From NCBI GenBank assembly GCA_009785395.1, contig WQWK01000151.1:1-5537 (forward strand): 5,537 bases of DNA. The letters run 5' to 3'. The stretch comes from Conexibacteraceae bacterium. GTDB taxonomy: Bacteria; Actinomycetota; Thermoleophilia; Solirubrobacterales; Solirubrobacteraceae. The position numbers and the translations under genes are program-made. The notes below the pieces were generated by a model. The model worked only from the letters and a program-made list of their open reading frames with translations. It was not told the origin of the DNA and did no database searches. Positions 5,034 to 5,537 of the stretch are shown here, piece after piece. Positions within the stretch are counted from its first letter, which is position 1, and every line of letters begins with the position of its first letter.

Positions 5034-5537
5034 CTAGGGCGCGCTGACGTAGCCCGCGAGCGCCGAGTCGCCGGCGTGACTGACGTCGGCCTGGATCTGG
5101 TCGGACCCGGTCTCGACGATGGAGAATCCGGTCCGGTTGCCGTCGCCGTTGATCACATCGGGGCCGCGCTGGCCGCGCGAGTCGCGTGTGACGATCGCCA
5201 CGTGGACGGCTGACGGAACGGCACCGAGCGACAGGCCGTAGATCGCCAGATCTCCGGGGGCAGCCACATACCCACTCGTCGCCGGATGCCATGCGCCGTT
5301 GGCGACGGCCCACTCGTAGAAGCTGACGGCGCCGGCATTGATGTCTCCCGGGCCGAACCCGTACGTGAACCGCACGCCGGCCTGCTGCCAGGCCCATGCG
5401 GCAAAGTCAGCACACCACGTCTCGGACATCTCGCCGTTCGGGCAGCCGGGCGTGCCGGCATGCCAGTAGGCGCTGAACTTGTTGCAGTACGAGTGCGAGG
5501 GATCGGTGGCGTACCCGAGCTGGCTGTTGGCGATCGC
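5034..5537 (-). CDS. Secreted CHAP-domain cysteine hydrolase, 5' part outside window
   Basis: The frame is open from the right edge to TAG at 5034, giving 167 residues of C-terminal sequence. An internal Met at 5429 is not the start, because conserved sequence (IANSQLGYATDPSHSYCNKFSAYWHAG) continues upstream of it to the edge. CHAP enzymes cleave amide bonds in peptidoglycan peptides or related substrates. Counted from the first visible residue, the catalytic cysteine is in WCADFAAWAW (Cys42), the histidine in AVHVAIVT (His112), and the third polar residue in INGDGN (near 130-132). The APGDLAIYG segment before the histidine is also typical. Cys18 and Cys32 could form a disulphide, as expected for an exported enzyme. 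The signal peptide would lie outside the window. A cell-wall remodelling role is likely; a phage lysin is a weaker alternative. Confidence 0.88.
   Translation of the reverse strand, partial: AIANSQLGYATDPSHSYCNKFSAYWHAGTPGCPNGEMSETWCADFAAWAWQQAGVRFTYGFGPGDINAGAVSFYEWAVANGAWHPATSGYVAAPGDLAIYGLSLGAVPSAVHVAIVTRDSRGQRGPDVINGDGNRTGFSIVETGSDQIQADVSHAGDSALAGYVSAP

Overview
This is a GC-rich window in which every supported gene lies on the minus strand. The gene content suggests a high-GC actinobacterium: an ECF sigma factor overlapping a small exported protein, a metal-site-free ArsR-type regulator, tandem GNAT enzymes and a CHAP hydrolase. The exported-protein family and the short basic protein resemble what I associate with Thermoleophilia/Solirubrobacterales. 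That placement is an inference from gene style, not a database result.

Transcription runs from right to left. At the right edge (5034-5537) is the 3' part of a secreted CHAP-domain cysteine hydrolase. A 122-bp intergenic region follows, with the clearest control region of the window. It has a -35 TTGACA, a 17-nt spacer and an extended -10. Two near-identical inverted repeats (ACAAGA-N2-TCTTGT) sit one between the -35 and -10 and one over the predicted transcription start, and a third half-site lies upstream. This promoter appears to drive a five-gene operon: a 70-aa basic protein of unknown function, an ArsR-type winged-helix regulator, a double-GNAT acetyltransferase, a single-GNAT acetyltransferase, and a small-molecule kinase of the aminoglycoside/hydroxyurea phosphotransferase type. 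The simplest reading is an autoregulated small-molecule modification or resistance operon. Its inducer and substrates are unknown.

The left part (1-1748) holds a second system: an ECF sigma factor (445-1044) whose last 8 nt overlap the start of a small exported or membrane protein (452 to beyond the left edge). A paralogue of that exported protein lies immediately upstream (1224-1688). The DNA just 5' of the paralogue still encodes a decayed copy of the sigma factor's C-terminus, including the same 8-nt stop/start overlap. The whole sigma-exported-protein unit was therefore probably duplicated, and the upstream sigma gene was then lost. The upstream paralogue also lacks 29 codons that encode the N-terminal cytoplasmic arm of the sigma-linked copy.

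There is no RNA gene, CRISPR array or insertion sequence that I can support. No stretch longer than 300 bases lacks a gene.
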